Source: Aphanomyces cochlioides (lineage: Eukaryota > Oomycota > Saprolegniomycetes > Saprolegniales > Verrucalvaceae). Taken from it: a stretch of DNA of 64,000 bases. The notes under the pieces are model-generated. The model did no database searches. It worked only from the letters and a program-made list of their open reading frames with translations, and was not told the origin of the DNA. The stretch covers positions 806,001-870,000 of the forward strand of contig JAHQRK010000019.1 in NCBI GenBank assembly GCA_019828595.1, read 5' to 3'. The translations under genes were made by a program, and so were the position numbers. Below are positions 12,401 to 23,129 of the stretch, one piece after another (position 1 is the first letter of the stretch; each line of letters begins with the position of its first letter).

Positions 12401-12505
12401 TCTGCAGAAATCTATGGACGTCTCAGACCATTGATCGGAGCTTACCCGAAAGCTTTTAATGATACAAGCAAGGAAACAGAAATCGCTACGATTGAGGGGG
12501 CGTGA
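9422..12505 (+). pseudogene. Copia-1 pol: protease, integrase, reverse transcriptase, RNase H (decayed)
   Basis: The Copia order is clear: protease (WINDSGCTHHL, about 9427), integrase zinc finger (LGHASKQR then CLDCKRG), integrase core (ADLLGP, RSDGGGEF), RT (FKARLVARGFTQ; YVDDILVF near 11500) and RNase H (ADADWAGD; MEAEYIASS; SKTRAKHIDIRCHFVRE). It cannot make one polyprotein. There is an in-frame TAA just after the protease motif (about 9482) and frame changes near 10190, 11080, 11210 and 11885. The integrase C-terminus to RT linker is open (10183-11085). No 5' LTR is visible, so the element is 5'-truncated and old. Confidence 0.9.
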
Positions 12506-12625
12506 TAGAATAACAATCGGAGTAATGGTCGTTTCATGCATTATATAGCTTACATATCATAACTACAGAAAAAAACACTCTTTGTTTTGCAGCCTCTTTG
12601 TTATCACGCGTGGGGACGCCTGCGC
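12503..12625 (+). repeat. candidate start of Copia-1 3' LTR
   Basis: The pol frame ends at a polypurine tract (GAGGGGGCG) immediately followed by TGATAGAATAACAATC, the expected layout of polypurine tract plus LTR start. The far end cannot be set because no second copy is present upstream. From about 12626 a 45-bp block recurs, inverted, at about 30890-30935. Confidence 0.45.
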
Positions 12626-12629
12626 GCAG

Positions 12630-12901
12630 TATCAAGACAAGCGCATTCGGTGAAGTCCCTTATGCTATTACGATCGCCGCGGCCAAGCTCTTACGCCGAT
12701 TATCTATCGGCGTCTTCTTTATTTTGTCGTCGTCTCCACAGTCGTTGCAACGCTTCATCGTAGTTGTGGTTATCTCTCGCACTAATTGTCCACCTTTATC
12801 GACATTCTTCTTTTGATAAGTCGGTCTACTTACAGACTTTCCAGTTCATGTCATTGCTCAATCATGCCTAGACGCACCTCTGCTTGCAACCACAGAGACT
12901 G
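12630..12901. other. noncoding stretch beyond Copia-1
   Basis: Starts with a block (CAGTATCAAGACAAGCGCAT onward) shared with 30890-30935. The rest is pyrimidine-rich, with a short plus frame (12598-12816) of no recognisable family. Confidence 0.3.
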
Positions 12902-13272
12902 CAGCATAATGTCATAGAATCAACTCAGTCGGTTGACAAGGCGACCATGCCAACTTGGTTTGACTTTTTTACGAGCAAATTTCACCCGTTAGAATATGCA
13001 TCCTGAATATTCCTATTTCGGTAGGGACCCTCAAGTTGTGCAATTTGAGTTGGGACTTCTCGAAAGTGCTGTTAACTTTTTTTAAAGTAATGTTGTCTTT
13101 TCCAGTGGCGGAGTGGACTTTTTCGAAATGCCATTGCCTCATTTAAAATGCAGTTGATGAAAGTGAGACTTAATTGAAATGCAGTTGTGTTAGTTGAAAT
13201 GTCATTGACGTTGAATTGTTTTGAACCGATTATATCAATCGAAAATCGACCTAACTTAAACGCAAAAAGGTG
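12902..13272. repeat. single arm of foldback family F
   Basis: This 371-bp block is the reverse complement, with scattered differences, of 6007 to about 6360. It contains AGTTGGGACTTCTCGAAAG, AGTGGCGGAGTGGACTTTTT and the terminal AAACGCAAAAAGGTG followed by TA (13273-13274). It begins abruptly where the copy at 6 kb has its arm-loop junction and has no partner arm nearby. It is best read as half an element. Confidence 0.75.
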
Positions 13273-13321
13273 TAATGAACATAACTGTGTTGTGAGTACA
13301 AAAAGTAATAATAAATATCTA

Positions 13322-15411
13322 CTGTAGACGATTTGTAAAATGGGTCGATTTGTGACAAGCGAAATGTCCGAAACCTCTTTAATATTATATTCCGAATCTG
13401 ACACTAATATTCAAATATAAAGTACATAGATTTAAATAGCATCGAGAATTTTGAGCTAGAATGAGTCACTAATTTCGGGTATACAATGACAAAGGTAATT
13501 AAGAATGGGACCAAATGTCGTTGCTTAAAATTTTCTACATCAATCAAGTCAACAAGGAGAGTGATTGATTGAGCTTTTTGGACCCAAACACATCGTAGTC
13601 ATTGACTTCATGGAATATCAAAAGTGAAGGCTCATTCTACAATTTGCCATCTCAAACACTTTCCCATCCAATGGATGACGTGTCAAAAGGACCGCGAACT
13701 CAGTAGTCATGGACCCGCTTCGGCCTAGTCTATGATATTGCTGGGCCGGATACCGGCGCGTGCATTCAGGACAGAGCGTTTGTTTTTTCTATGTGCTTAG
13801 CTCAAAAGTGCTTTTTGAGTAAATGCATAATGAATTGTGATTTTCTGTTTATTTTTTGACTTTCAGTTGCCCTTTCGAGCAAATCGTCAAGTTTGATCAT
13901 TGCTCGATGCGTCCTCGTTGTTCGAATTTCTGTCAATCACTTGACATTTCAAAAAACCGTTGATGATCACTTTCTTGGACAAGCCCTCCCATGCTTTGTT
14001 GACGCAATCGACCACGTCAAAGCGATCAGGACGTCGCAGTTGGAATGGGCCGCTTTTGTGAAGTCCAATCTCATCTCGAAGATGCTGGACCCATCGTTTG
14101 CGAAGCGCGATCTTCAAGGGCTTCATCCAGGCTACGTCAGCGGGTTGGCAGATCCATGTGAACGTTGGCGGGATTTTTTCAAGAATGATGTCAAGTTCCT
14201 CGGCAACAGCCATAACGTCAGGGATGAAGTGAGCTCCAAAGTCGTCCCACATCAAAAGAATTTTCTTCAAGTTCTGGTTGCGTCGATGGCCAAAATGATA
14301 TTGCAAGAACTTGATGGATATTCGACTATTCCACCAGCCTGACGGATTGCCAAATATGCGCGATGGGTGGCGCTCATGAATCTCTTCGATTTCTTTCCAG
14401 AGTCGAGATCCAAAGCCGTTCCGCTGAGTCAAGTTGTCAATCACTGTTGTCTTCACGACGGACTCAGGGGTCTTGAACACCAAGAACAAGGGATACTTCG
14501 TGCCAACTGCATCTGCCAGAAGCATCGCTGTCATGCGATCTTTGTCATGGCCTGAAGACTTTATCCAAACATTTTCAGTGCCTTTTGTATCCAGAGTTTT
14601 GTCGGGTACGTACTCAAAGTTGACTGTCTGATCAGCATAGTAGATATCTTCGATATCGTTTAATCGAATTGTCTCTTTGACTTTCTTTGAGAAAGCTTCA
14701 AGCGCAGCTTCGCCTTGTTCATTGTTGGATTGGCCAGAGCGGCATTTTGTTCGTAGGGCGAGAGACCAGCGACGTTTGAAGCCTTCAATCCAGGTACTAC
14801 TCGCCTTAAATTGATCTTCATTATAATCCCGTTTTTTAGCGGTCTCCAGAGCTTTGCAAGCGAGGAGCAAATTGCCCACAGGAATGCCTTCTTTTCGCAA
14901 TGCAAGCACCCAAGCCACTATTTCTTCTTCGTCTTCTTTTTCAAGGACAGTAGCCCATCCTGATTGTCGGTTAGATTTCTTTGAACGCGTGGCCGGATCG
15001 TCTGCAAGTGCTTGAATCTTCGATCGACCTCGCTCCCAGCGGTCGATTCGCTTGAGCAGCGTTACAAGTGGTTTCCCCGTAACGCCAGGGAAAAAAGGTC
15101 GGCCGCGGCTCGTTTCGACGATTTTTTCGCAAAGTTCATGATAAGAAGCTTCTTTTCATTCGTGAAGAATATTCTTTGATGTTGGGCTTCCTTCCTTTTT
15201 ACTTGCTTGATAGAAGGGCGCCCGGTAGCTCGTCTGTGCGGCGGCATGAAGGTGTTGCCAATGTGTTTCCCGCGCATTGTGCAGTTTTGAAATTACCCTC
15301 TTTAATATAATAATATAATTTCAGAGAGATATCGTGAATTGCAGTATACTTTGCAATTTTATATTCATATTTGGAGGTTTGCAGTCGACCCATTTTACAA
15401 ATCATCTACAG
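13322..15411 (-). mobile_element. complete pogo-like transposon P2
   Basis: Inverted repeats of 27 bp at 13322-13348 and 15385-15411 (CTGTAGAYGATTTGTAAAAT outward, one mismatch) are flanked by TA at 13320-13321 and 15412-15413. The 2,090-bp unit holds one minus-strand transposase gene plus about 500 bp of AT-rich noncoding DNA on its downstream side. The TIR differs from those of P1 and P3, so it is a separate family. A truncated relative is at 45217-46176. Confidence 0.93.
13887..15277 (-). pseudogene. pogo-type DDE transposase of P2 (one frameshift)
   Basis: Two frames make one gene. 15277-15062 encodes the N-terminal helix-turn-helix part (starts MRGKHIGNTF). The main frame, open upstream of 14918 to about 15075, carries the DNA-binding and DDE_1 catalytic parts (YYADQTVNFEY, LLMWDDFGAHF, ICQPADVAWMKPL). 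The two disagree by one base at a six-T run near 15095. Reading on in the other frame there gives a smooth family-like continuation (GKPLVTLLKRIDRWERGR), so a single lost T, or a sequencing error, is the simplest explanation. All three catalytic aspartates are present. The tail (RNSNNEDASSNDQT) is complete. Confidence 0.85.
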
Positions 15412-15431
15412 TATATTACTAGTACATGGTC

Positions 15432-15680
15432 ACCAAACAGGCCCTGTTTGGTGTACTGTGATATTCATAAAATGATACTTCGACGGAAATAGAAGTAGAA
15501 AATAGCATTACAACTGACCTGTATATTTTTTCATGAAAAAGTGAGCCCAAATGACAAAACTTTCTTTGATCCAAACGCACCCACATTTTCGAAAAAATGA
15601 CAAAACCCTGGCAAATTTCATGAAATATTCGGTGAAACCAAACAGGCCCTAAGGGCCAAACAGGCCCTTAGGGCCTATAT
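15432..15680. repeat. small element remnant with GGGCCTGTTTGG-type ends
   Basis: A palindrome at 15431-15453 (CACCAAACAGG/CCCTGTTTGGTG) and inverted AAACAGGCCCT/AGGGCCTGTTT motifs at about 15640-15680 bound roughly 200 bp of AT-rich DNA. GGGCCTGTTTGG-like termini are common in hAT-type MITEs, so this may be a nested pair of such elements. Target duplications could not be fixed because the motif is repeated at the right end. No coding sequence from 15412 to 15866. Confidence 0.45.
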
Positions 15681-15866
15681 AATAAATATCTGTAAATAAA
15701 AGTCCAGGTGCCCAAATGGAAGGCACAAAGCTACTCGTACTGTAGTTATATGATGTATTTAACCTCTATTCCCCAGACACATTGTCCTATATACAGGACA
15801 GTCAATGGCATATATATAGGACACAAGATTTAGATGCAATTATCTATGTTTCATCGAGATTAATCC

Positions 15867-17100
15867 TCAAATCGACGCAATGTGCATGCTTATACATGCT
15901 CTCTCAGTACCAATTCCACATAACGTGACAATGCTACCGTTTGAAGGATCTGAGCACGACACACAGCAGAACGAGGCCTTCGCGCGACATATTTTGCATC
16001 TTCGTTGCGGTGCTGACTTGGTCAACTGGCTGGTCTTTGGCTTGTAGACATTCAAAGACGATAATGGAGCTATTCTGTGACCACTTAACACTTCATCATC
16101 GTTGTCAAGAGGCGAATCTTCCTGCTTGCGCTTCTGTCTGTCTCATAATGCACATTGAATATCAGCTGATGAGCCAAACTTGCAACGAACTCATCAAAGG
16201 TTTCAACATCAGTACGTCCATCTTGAATTGCTTCAAATTTGAAGGCAAGATAAGCGTCAGTCACAATCATACCCACAAGCGATGCAAACATACGATGCCA
16301 CCAAGTCTTTGTCTTCCATTCAACCTCCATTCTCAAACTGCCTTGTCGGTAATGATCGTGGACATCTATTGTAGAAAACTTGGAATAAAACAGCTCTATC
16401 ATGTGTGGACGAGGGATCCTCAATTCACGCAGTTGTGTATCCACAACAACACCATTCACCTTCACAACTTTGTGCCTCTTCCTTACACTGTCGCTTCCAG
16501 CAAGCGTGGTTCCCCTGTTGGAGATAATTGTCTTCGGTTTCTTATCTGCCCAACACAAAGCATACATATTGTTTCCTCGAGGGGTAGTACTAGTCATGAC
16601 TTTGAAGCTTCCACGACTTTGTCCATTTCTATACCATGCCTTCAACGCTTGGATGGGGTACTCACAAGTTGAGTTGCTGTTTTGACCATTCCCATAAAGA
16701 ACAGACCACATAATGACTCCAATTGTACCAACGTCTACACAGATGCAAATGCACTATCAGCCACAACGGTCTGAGCAGAGCCTCGATAATGCTCCGCCAA
16801 ACGAAGGACACAGGCTGTTCCCTCGCCAAATTCCGGTCTGTACTTTTTTTGAAGTTGTCTGGCTTTTCCTTCCACAATGTCAAGGCCAAGCAATATTCCA
16901 GTCGATCCATCAGCGATGGATTTTATCTCAGCACCTTGGCTCACGGGTTTTCTTGGAATTTTTGTTGCATGGGGGATTCCTCGATGTGAATAATGCATTT
17001 CAAAACCATTCCAACCGATCATGCACTCATTAACGACTAATACTTCTCCAGGAGTAATCACAGATTTTCGTCTTGAAATGGAGGCTGGGTCCATCTTGAC
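15867..17100 (-). pseudogene. PiggyBac-like (DDE_Tnp_1_7) transposase fragment, inactive
   Basis: Three minus frames in order: 17094-16735 (catalytic N part), 16711-16085 (catalytic C part and helical region: KWWxR-like TKTWWHRMFASLVGMIVTDAY) and 16091-15867 (Cys-rich tail, RRCKICRAKASFCCVSC). PiggyBac landmarks are the block LVVNECMIGWNG, VVADSAFASV (second Asp) and STIDVHDHYRQGSL (third Asp). The first catalytic Asp, expected before the Glu in LVVxECM, is Asn here (codon AAT). The frames are also separated by shifts, so it cannot be active. The N-terminal boundary at about 17100 coincides with the end of homology to repeat family P. Confidence 0.85.
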
Positions 17101-17106
17101 GCACAG

Positions 17107-17511
17107 GAATCTCGTCGACCGAGACTAACTTGCCGCGAGGGTCAACATTGACCAGTGCTCCCGCTGCAAAGTCTCTCGGGCTCCACGCGCATCTACCAAT
17201 GCTGAAAGATTTCCTCGCGTGCTTGGATGTCGCCACGCTACATCTCTTCACAGGCGGACTGCTCAAAAGTTTGTGTATGCATGTTCGCGTATCTTTACAT
17301 GAAACTGAAGATTGTACTGACAAAAGCCAAGGATATGCGCCTGGTTCAGTGATCCGCGACTGCTCTTCAACCTAGGGGTGATTGCACGTCGTGCACGTCA
17401 CTTTGACCCGAACTTTCTTTGGTTCGCCAATAGACGAGGCCTCGCTCAAAGGACGTTTTCCTTTGTCGTTGTCGGACGAGGCTACGCTTAAACGACTTAT
17501 TCCTGGGTTGG
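17107..17511 (-). pseudogene. repeat family P, copy C, distal half (cut by Copia-2)
   Basis: Read on the minus strand, this continues the coding-like frame of 23427-23130 across the Copia-2 insertion (target GTTGG). It contains KGKRPLSEASSIGEPKKVRV then VTCTTCNHP and a stop at about 17368, followed by DNA aligning with the A and B copies (26560-26820 and 44350-44600), e.g. CACAAACTTTTGAGCAGTCC against GAAACTTTTGGGCAATCC. Function unknown; a C-x2-C motif (CTTC here, CKKC in the other copies) may be part of a zinc finger. Confidence 0.5.
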
Positions 17512-17691
17512 TGTTGAGGCTCGAGGAATGTAATCTCAACTTCCACATTCTAGAAAGCTCTCTAAACTATGAAATGACTTGCGTGCTGCATATTCCAGAA
17601 GACAAACAAACGACAAAGAAGACCACTGAATTCACACTAGGCCTAGCTTTCATTCTAACTGCATAATTCACTTCCCATTTTTCTCCCTAGA
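17512..17691 (+). repeat. Copia-2 5' LTR
   Basis: 180 bp, begins TGTTGAGGCTCGAGG and ends CTCCCTAGA. It is defined by identity with 22950-23129 and by the GTTGG duplication. The terminal dinucleotides are TG..GA rather than the usual TG..CA. Confidence 0.93.
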
Positions 17692-18022
17692 GGTTACGAG
17701 CCTTCTACCACCGCCGCTGCCGCCGCCGCTGTTGACCAAGCCTCCGACGCCCGATCAACACCCGGCCAAGCCGTTACACCCGCGCCCCGCCGAGCCCCGA
17801 GACGCCGCGCCCCGCGTTTTTCCTGCCGCCGCCGCCTGCCGTCGCCGCCGAGCCCCAAGCCGAGCCAAAAGTCGCCGTAGCGTGCGCAGAAGACCTTCAA
17901 CACTAGCAGCACTACAGATCCCTGCCTGGACTCCTATTGCGAGAACTCAGGTTAGTACACTGCGGAAAGGGCTGTAAGCTAGCTGTTGATTGGCTGAACT
18001 CCTTAGTAGAGTTTGCCGTGTT

Positions 18023-18631
18023 ATGAAGAACCCCGTCGAAGCCCTTGTCTCCAAGACCGATATCATCCGGATCCGGAAGAAGCGCCAAGTCAAGTCGAAG
18101 ACCTCAGCGACTCTCCGCATGCATTTTAGCCGCCTGAACCCGAAGATCACCGTCGACAAGATCCACAAAGACTTGATCGACGCCATCGAACGTGTGCAAC
18201 GAATTTCGAAGTTTCTAGAAACTCGAATCGCCGAAGAATTTCCGGGGAACAAGAACCGACCCCTAGTGACCAACACTCGCGTCCCACTCAACCAAGTCAA
18301 GTACCACATTTCCAAGGCTCACGAGCTACTAAACAAGGAATTTTTGGAGGAAGCCGACTTCATTTACAAGGAACGTCAGCTGCCAATTATTAAGTCTCGA
18401 GGTTACTTGGAAACAACTAATCAAGTTCTTAACCTCATTTTGGCCAATCAAGTTCAAGAATGTTTACTCTTACTTAAACTATGGAATTTAAACATTTCGT
18501 CCATACGTTTAAAGGCGACAATTTTAACCAATGGGAAACCCGCCTCATGGCCTATCTCGAGTACAAGGAGGTCGTTATTAATGGACAACTCCCTTCAACT
18601 GCTGACGACTACTCCTCCAAGAATCGATTAG
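18023..18631 (+). CDS. extra ORF between 5' LTR and gag of Copia-2, function unknown
   Basis: A frame of about 200 codons from the ATG at 18023 (MKNPVEALVSKTDIIR). The first 152 codons precede gag, and the rest overlap the gag start (18481) in another phase. The non-overlapping part is basic and helix-rich (RKKRQVKSKTSATLRMHFSR; LIDAIERVQRISKFLETRIA; KAHELLNKEFLEEADFIYKE). It follows a GC-rich leader (17692-17960) and a possible GTTAGT..TTAG intron (about 17951-18005). Copia elements normally have no ORF here. It could be a captured host fragment or an N-terminal gag module displaced by a frame change. No family recognised. Confidence 0.5.
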   Translation: MKNPVEALVSKTDIIRIRKKRQVKSKTSATLRMHFSRLNPKITVDKIHKDLIDAIERVQRISKFLETRIAEEFPGNKNRPLVTNTRVPLNQVKYHISKAHELLNKEFLEEADFIYKERQLPIIKSRGYLETTNQVLNLILANQVQECLLLLKLWNLNISSIRLKATILTNGKPASWPISSTRRSLLMDNSLQLLTTTPPRID

Positions 18632-19335
18632 CGCGAGCTATCATTCTCGCTGCTCTCGATGACTTGCATGTGCGCATGGTTGCTAACTGCTCCAATGCTG
18701 CCGATATAATGAAAGTACTCCGTGATCGTTATGGCAACAAAGTCTTCAATGGCCGTGGTCAACTGATCAATGCAGTAACTCATATACGCATACACCATAA
18801 TGAGTCTGCACGAGCGTATTGCGACCGCTTCAAGATGGCCGTTGATGATGTCCTCAATGCGAACATTAAGATGGATGAGGAACTCATCGTCCACTTCTTC
18901 TTGGATGGTTTGGACTCTCGCTTGGAGACTTTTGTGCAATTGCAGTCCCAGTTATTGCAAAACGCAGTCATTAACCACATGACCCTGCCAAACCTATTTA
19001 CCGCATTGATCCAAGCTGGCACTCGAATGAAGTCCATTTCCAACGGTTCATCCTCTCTTCCTGTCAAAGAGACTGCTTTATCGGTGCGCCACAATCAACG
19101 TCGCAAGCCACGACAAAACGCATCTGAGCCATCATCCTCGAGTACTGGAACAGTGTGTGGTTATTGCAACATTCCCAACCACACTGAAGCCACTTGTCGT
19201 CGAAAACAACGTGATCAGCGACAACAGACTGCTTCTCAGTCGAATCCACGTCGCGTGCAATTTGATGCCCTTCTTCGACTGCGCAAGCTTCCGAGACCAC
19301 TACGAACACACGTCGTAATGCTCGTTCGTCCGTGA
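18481..19335 (+). CDS. Copia-2 gag
   Basis: Capsid-type protein of 284 codons that packages element RNA. It starts MEFKHFVHTFKGDNFNQW, the usual Copia gag start in which Trp-containing FxGxNFxxW heads a UBN2-type domain, and continues through LRDRYGN and FLDGLDSRL-type helices. A classical CCHC knuckle, CGYCNIPNHTEATC, lies at about residue 224. The stop at 19333-19335 overlaps the first codons of the pol frame, which is in another phase. So pol is either made by frameshifting or the two were one frame before a small indel. Confidence 0.85.
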   Translation: MEFKHFVHTFKGDNFNQWETRLMAYLEYKEVVINGQLPSTADDYSSKNRLARAIILAALDDLHVRMVANCSNAADIMKVLRDRYGNKVFNGRGQLINAVTHIRIHHNESARAYCDRFKMAVDDVLNANIKMDEELIVHFFLDGLDSRLETFVQLQSQLLQNAVINHMTLPNLFTALIQAGTRMKSISNGSSSLPVKETALSVRHNQRRKPRQNASEPSSSSTGTVCGYCNIPNHTEATCRRKQRDQRQQTASQSNPRRVQFDALLRLRKLPRPLRTHVVMLVRP

Positions 19336-22300
19336 GCATGCTGACATTCGGAGCTCACTACACTCTCCATGCCTTTGAGTCCCATGTTTCGTCATCTGCA
19401 TGGATTCTAGACTCTGGAGCATCGGATCACCTTTGCAACGATGCTTCATGGTATGAGTATCTCCGTCCTTTTGAGGGTTCAGTTAGAGCCGCCAATGGAA
19501 GCGACATGCCGGTTGCAGGCATCGGTTCAATCTTGCTAGAGATGAACACATCTACTGGTTCTGTTCCAGTCACTCTACAAGATGTTTTGTTCGTTCCGAA
19601 ACTTCAATGCAACCTTTTCTCCTTGTCGAGAGTAACTGATCGAGGCTTCAACTCTCAGTTCCAGCGCAACGAGTGCTACATCACTCTTGATGATGTTGTA
19701 TACGCTCAAGGCCACAAGCGCGATAACTTATACTATCTCGACATTGCAAATCCCTTGCCAACTCAATCGCCTTCTACTCCACACGTTGGTTTGTCTATGA
19801 CAACTTCCACTACTCCCAATCCTGCTGATTTTTGGCATGCTCGCCTTGGTCACATTAGTGTGAAGAATACCTCTAAGACGTGTAAATACACTGATGGCAT
19901 TGAGCTTGATGACTGCAAACATGAGTTTTGCGAAAGCTGCCTTGCTGGGAAACAGTCTCGTTTACCCTTCCCCAAGCGCTCTCTATCCACAACTGAGGAA
20001 CCGTTTGCTTTGGTGCACTCGGACATTTGTCGACCAATGCGTCATCCAGCACTTCGTGATCGATCTTGGTATTTCATCACATTTACCGATGATTTTTCGC
20101 GTTATGGCTTTGTGTTCTTTCTCAAGAACAAGTCGGATGCTCTCCAAGCGTTCAAGGAGTTCACTGCCTACTGCCGCACTCAGTTCGATCGACCGGTGCG
20201 ATGCCTACGTTCCGACAATGGCGGTGAATACTTCTCAACTTTATTCTCCGAGTTCTTACTCGAGAATGGCATCCAACACGATGCGACCGTTCCGCATACC
20301 CCGCAGCAAAATGGTGTCAGTGAACGCATGAATCGCACTCTTGTCGAATGTGCAAGATCAATGCTTCACTACTGCAAAGCACCTTTGCGATTTTGGGCCG
20401 AAGCCGTGTCTCATGCCATGTACCTACGGAATCGGACATACTCAGCGTCCATTCCGGGTACGACACCCTTCGAGAAACTCTGGAAGTCGAAGCCTGATCT
20501 TGGTAACTTGCGTATTTTCGGCTGTGAAGCTTATGCGCATGTGGAACCGCATCAACGCACCAAGTTTGCTTCCAAGACGATGCGTGCAATGTACCTTGGA
20601 CACGAACCTCACGTCAAAGGTTATCGTCTTTACACCTCAAGCCCAGAACGCATCATCGTCAGCCGTAATGTTGTCTTTAATGAAACCAAGAGTTTCTTTA
20701 ATGAAGAACCTTCGACTGATGAGTCTCCCGTCTCTCAGTTCATTGATGAGATCGACGATGACGACGAGCCGTCTCTAAGTGATGAGACGATAGCACCAGC
20801 TCCAGCTCAACCGGCTTCAATCGCTGAGATTCCCACTACAACTGACGCACCTGCGATCGTTCCAAGACGTTCGACTCGTGTACGTCGCGGAAATCCTCGA
20901 TACAATGTGCCTCCTGTACAAGTACCTCAGTCGACATCGGACGCACCTCCAAACGCATCGATATCTACAGTCGAGAGCACAACAATCTCGGCTGAAGCTG
21001 AGACTCCTGCAACTTGCGTCGAGACTCCTCCGCAACCTCCCGACGACTCCACGACTTCTCGTGTTGAGCCTGTTCAACAGCAACCACCTGCCGAATCTCC
21101 TGCGGGCATTCAACTACCGTCATCACCTCAATCAACTCCAATGTCTCGCATGGACACTCCTGCTGTCACTCCCGAACTTGTCCCCGTCATGACTCCTACT
21201 GTTTCGACGGCCTCTGCTTCATTCGACGAAGATGCACTTTGCAAACAGTTTGAGTCTTTGGCACTCAATGCTTTCAGCATCTTTCGACTCGATGAGGCAA
21301 ACTCTGATGTTGATGAATATCAACTGAGCAAGCAACATCGACTTCTCGTTGTTTTCGCCTTGCAATCAACCGGGCTGCCTTCGACAATTCGTCAAGCTCA
21401 TGCTTCACCAGAGCGAAACGAATGGATTAAGGCTACTGATGCCGAATATAATTCGTTGATTGAACATAACACTTGGACTCTGTGTGAACTGCCACCTGGC
21501 CGTAAACCCATCGGTTGTCGATGGTTCTTTACGAAGAAGTACGCCGCTGAAGGTACTTTGTCACGCTATAAAGCACGCCTTGTTGCTCAAGGTTTTACTC
21601 AAGTTGCTGGCGTCGACTACACTGAAGTGTTTGCTCCCGTCATTCGCACTTCGAGCATTCGTTTTCTCCTTGCTCTTGCTGCGATGAAATCCATGCACAT
21701 GTGTCACATGGATGTACAAACTGCCTTTCTGAATGGAACGCTTCAAGAAACACTCTACATGAAGCAACCTCGGGGATATGTTCAACCTGGCCCTGAGCAC
21801 CTTGTTTGCCGCTTGAACAAGAGTATTTACGGACTCAAGCAATCATCCCGTGAATGGAACTCTGCATTGGACTCATACTTCAAGTCACTGCGATAACGCA
21901 ACTGAAGACTGATCCATGCATCTACTTCCGTCGTACACCCCAAGGTTTAGTTTTGGTGGGCGTATATGTCGACGACTTCATCCTTTTGTCCACAAACACC
22001 AACTTAATGGACTCCACCAAGCGTGCATTATCATCTCGTTTTACCATGAAGGATTTGGGAACCTCAACTTACTGCCTCGACATCGAAGTTGAACGCCTAG
22101 AGGATGGTTCCATACTTCTACACCAAAGTCGATACATCTCCGACATTCTTGCCAAGCATGGTCTTTCCGACTGCAATCCCGTCTCGACACCTCAGGACAG
22201 CCACACAGCTCCTTTGTCCTCGTCAAGCTCTTCACCCTCGTTGCCATTTCGCAATGTGGTGGGCGAACTGCTCTATCTCACGACGACGACACGTCCTGAT

Positions 22301-22942
22301 ATCGCTTTTACAGTTACATTGCTTTCACGGCACCTCAACAAGCCTGAAGACGAGCACCAGTATATCGCCAAGCGTGTTCTCCGCTACCTTCAAGGAGCGA
22401 AAGACTATGGCATTTGCTATAACAAGCATGACTGCGCAGACTTCAACATTGAGCTATATGTCGATGCCGACTATGCCAATGACGTCTCCACTCGCAGATC
22501 CACCTCGGGATACCTTTTGTAACTCAATGGCTGTTTGATCTCGTGGAAATCCAAGCTGCAAAACATAGTTGCTTTGTCCACATCCGAAGCTGAATACATC
22601 TCCATGTCTTATGGACTCCAAGAAGCTCTATGGCTGAAGTCGCTGCTTGAAGAACTTGAACTCCCAGTGAAGCTACCCATCATCGTTTATGAAGACAACC
22701 AAAGCACTATCAAGATGGCGGAGAATTCAGCTCTTCAACAACGAACCAAATACATTCATGTTCGACATCATTTCATTCGAGACTTAGTCCGCGAACGCAT
22801 CATCCAAATCCAATATTGCCCAACTAACACGATGCTTGCCGACATGCTTACCAAGGCTCTATCGCGATCAAAGTTTCAAGAACACCTATCGAACGTCATG
22901 ACCCCTCTCTCGCTCTACTATAATGAAGAAAGTTTCAATTAG
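19332..22942 (+). pseudogene. Copia-2 pol: protease, integrase, RT, RNase H (two lesions)
   Basis: Protease WILDSGASDHLC; integrase zinc finger HARLGH then CESCLAGKQSR; integrase core HSDICRP, LRSDNGGEYFS and HTPQQNGVSERMNRT (complete D-D-E set); a long acidic Pro/Ser/Thr linker (about 20750-21230); RT with YKARLVAQGFTQV and YVDDFILL; RNase H with DADYAND and SEAEYISMSYG. The first frame (19332-21896) ends early because of a one-base shift near 21885 in the RT (after the YFKS codons). The second frame (to 22522) ends at an in-frame TAA, and RNase H continues in the same frame from 22523 to 22942. The same motifs are intact in the Copia-3 fragment at 31.6-32.5 kb. Confidence 0.92.
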
Positions 22943-22949
22943 GGGGGAG

Positions 22950-23129
22950 TGTTGAGGCTTGAGGAATGTAATCTCAACTTCCACATTCTAGAAAGCTCTC
23001 TAAACTATGAAATGACTTGCGTGCTGCATATTCCAGAAGACAAACAAACGACAAAGAAGACCACTGAATTCACACTAGGCCTAGCTTTCATTCTAACTGC
23101 ATGATTCACTTCCCATTTTTCTCCCTAGA
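22950..23129 (+). repeat. Copia-2 3' LTR
   Basis: 180 bp following the polypurine tract, differing from the 5' LTR at about two sites, and followed by the second GTTGG duplication at 23130-23134. Confidence 0.93.

Larger units (their letters stand above)
17512..23129 (+). mobile_element. near-full-length young Copia LTR retrotransposon (Copia-2)
   Basis: LTRs of 180 bp at 17512-17691 and 22950-23129 differ at about two positions (GGCTCGAGG/GGCTTGAGG and GCATAATTC/GCATGATTC). Perfect 5-bp duplications GTTGG (17507-17511, 23130-23134) flank the element. A polypurine tract (TTAGGGGGGAG) precedes the 3' LTR. The interior has a GC-rich leader, an extra ORF, gag, and pol in Copia order. The target was a copy of repeat family P, whose reading frame runs across the insertion site. 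Few LTR differences mean recent insertion, yet pol has a frameshift and a stop. Confidence 0.95.

Noticed and set aside
17694..17912. GC-rich Ala/Gly/Arg minus frame after the Copia-2 5' LTR
   Set aside because: A by-product of GCC/GCG repeats in the leader, with no protein character.
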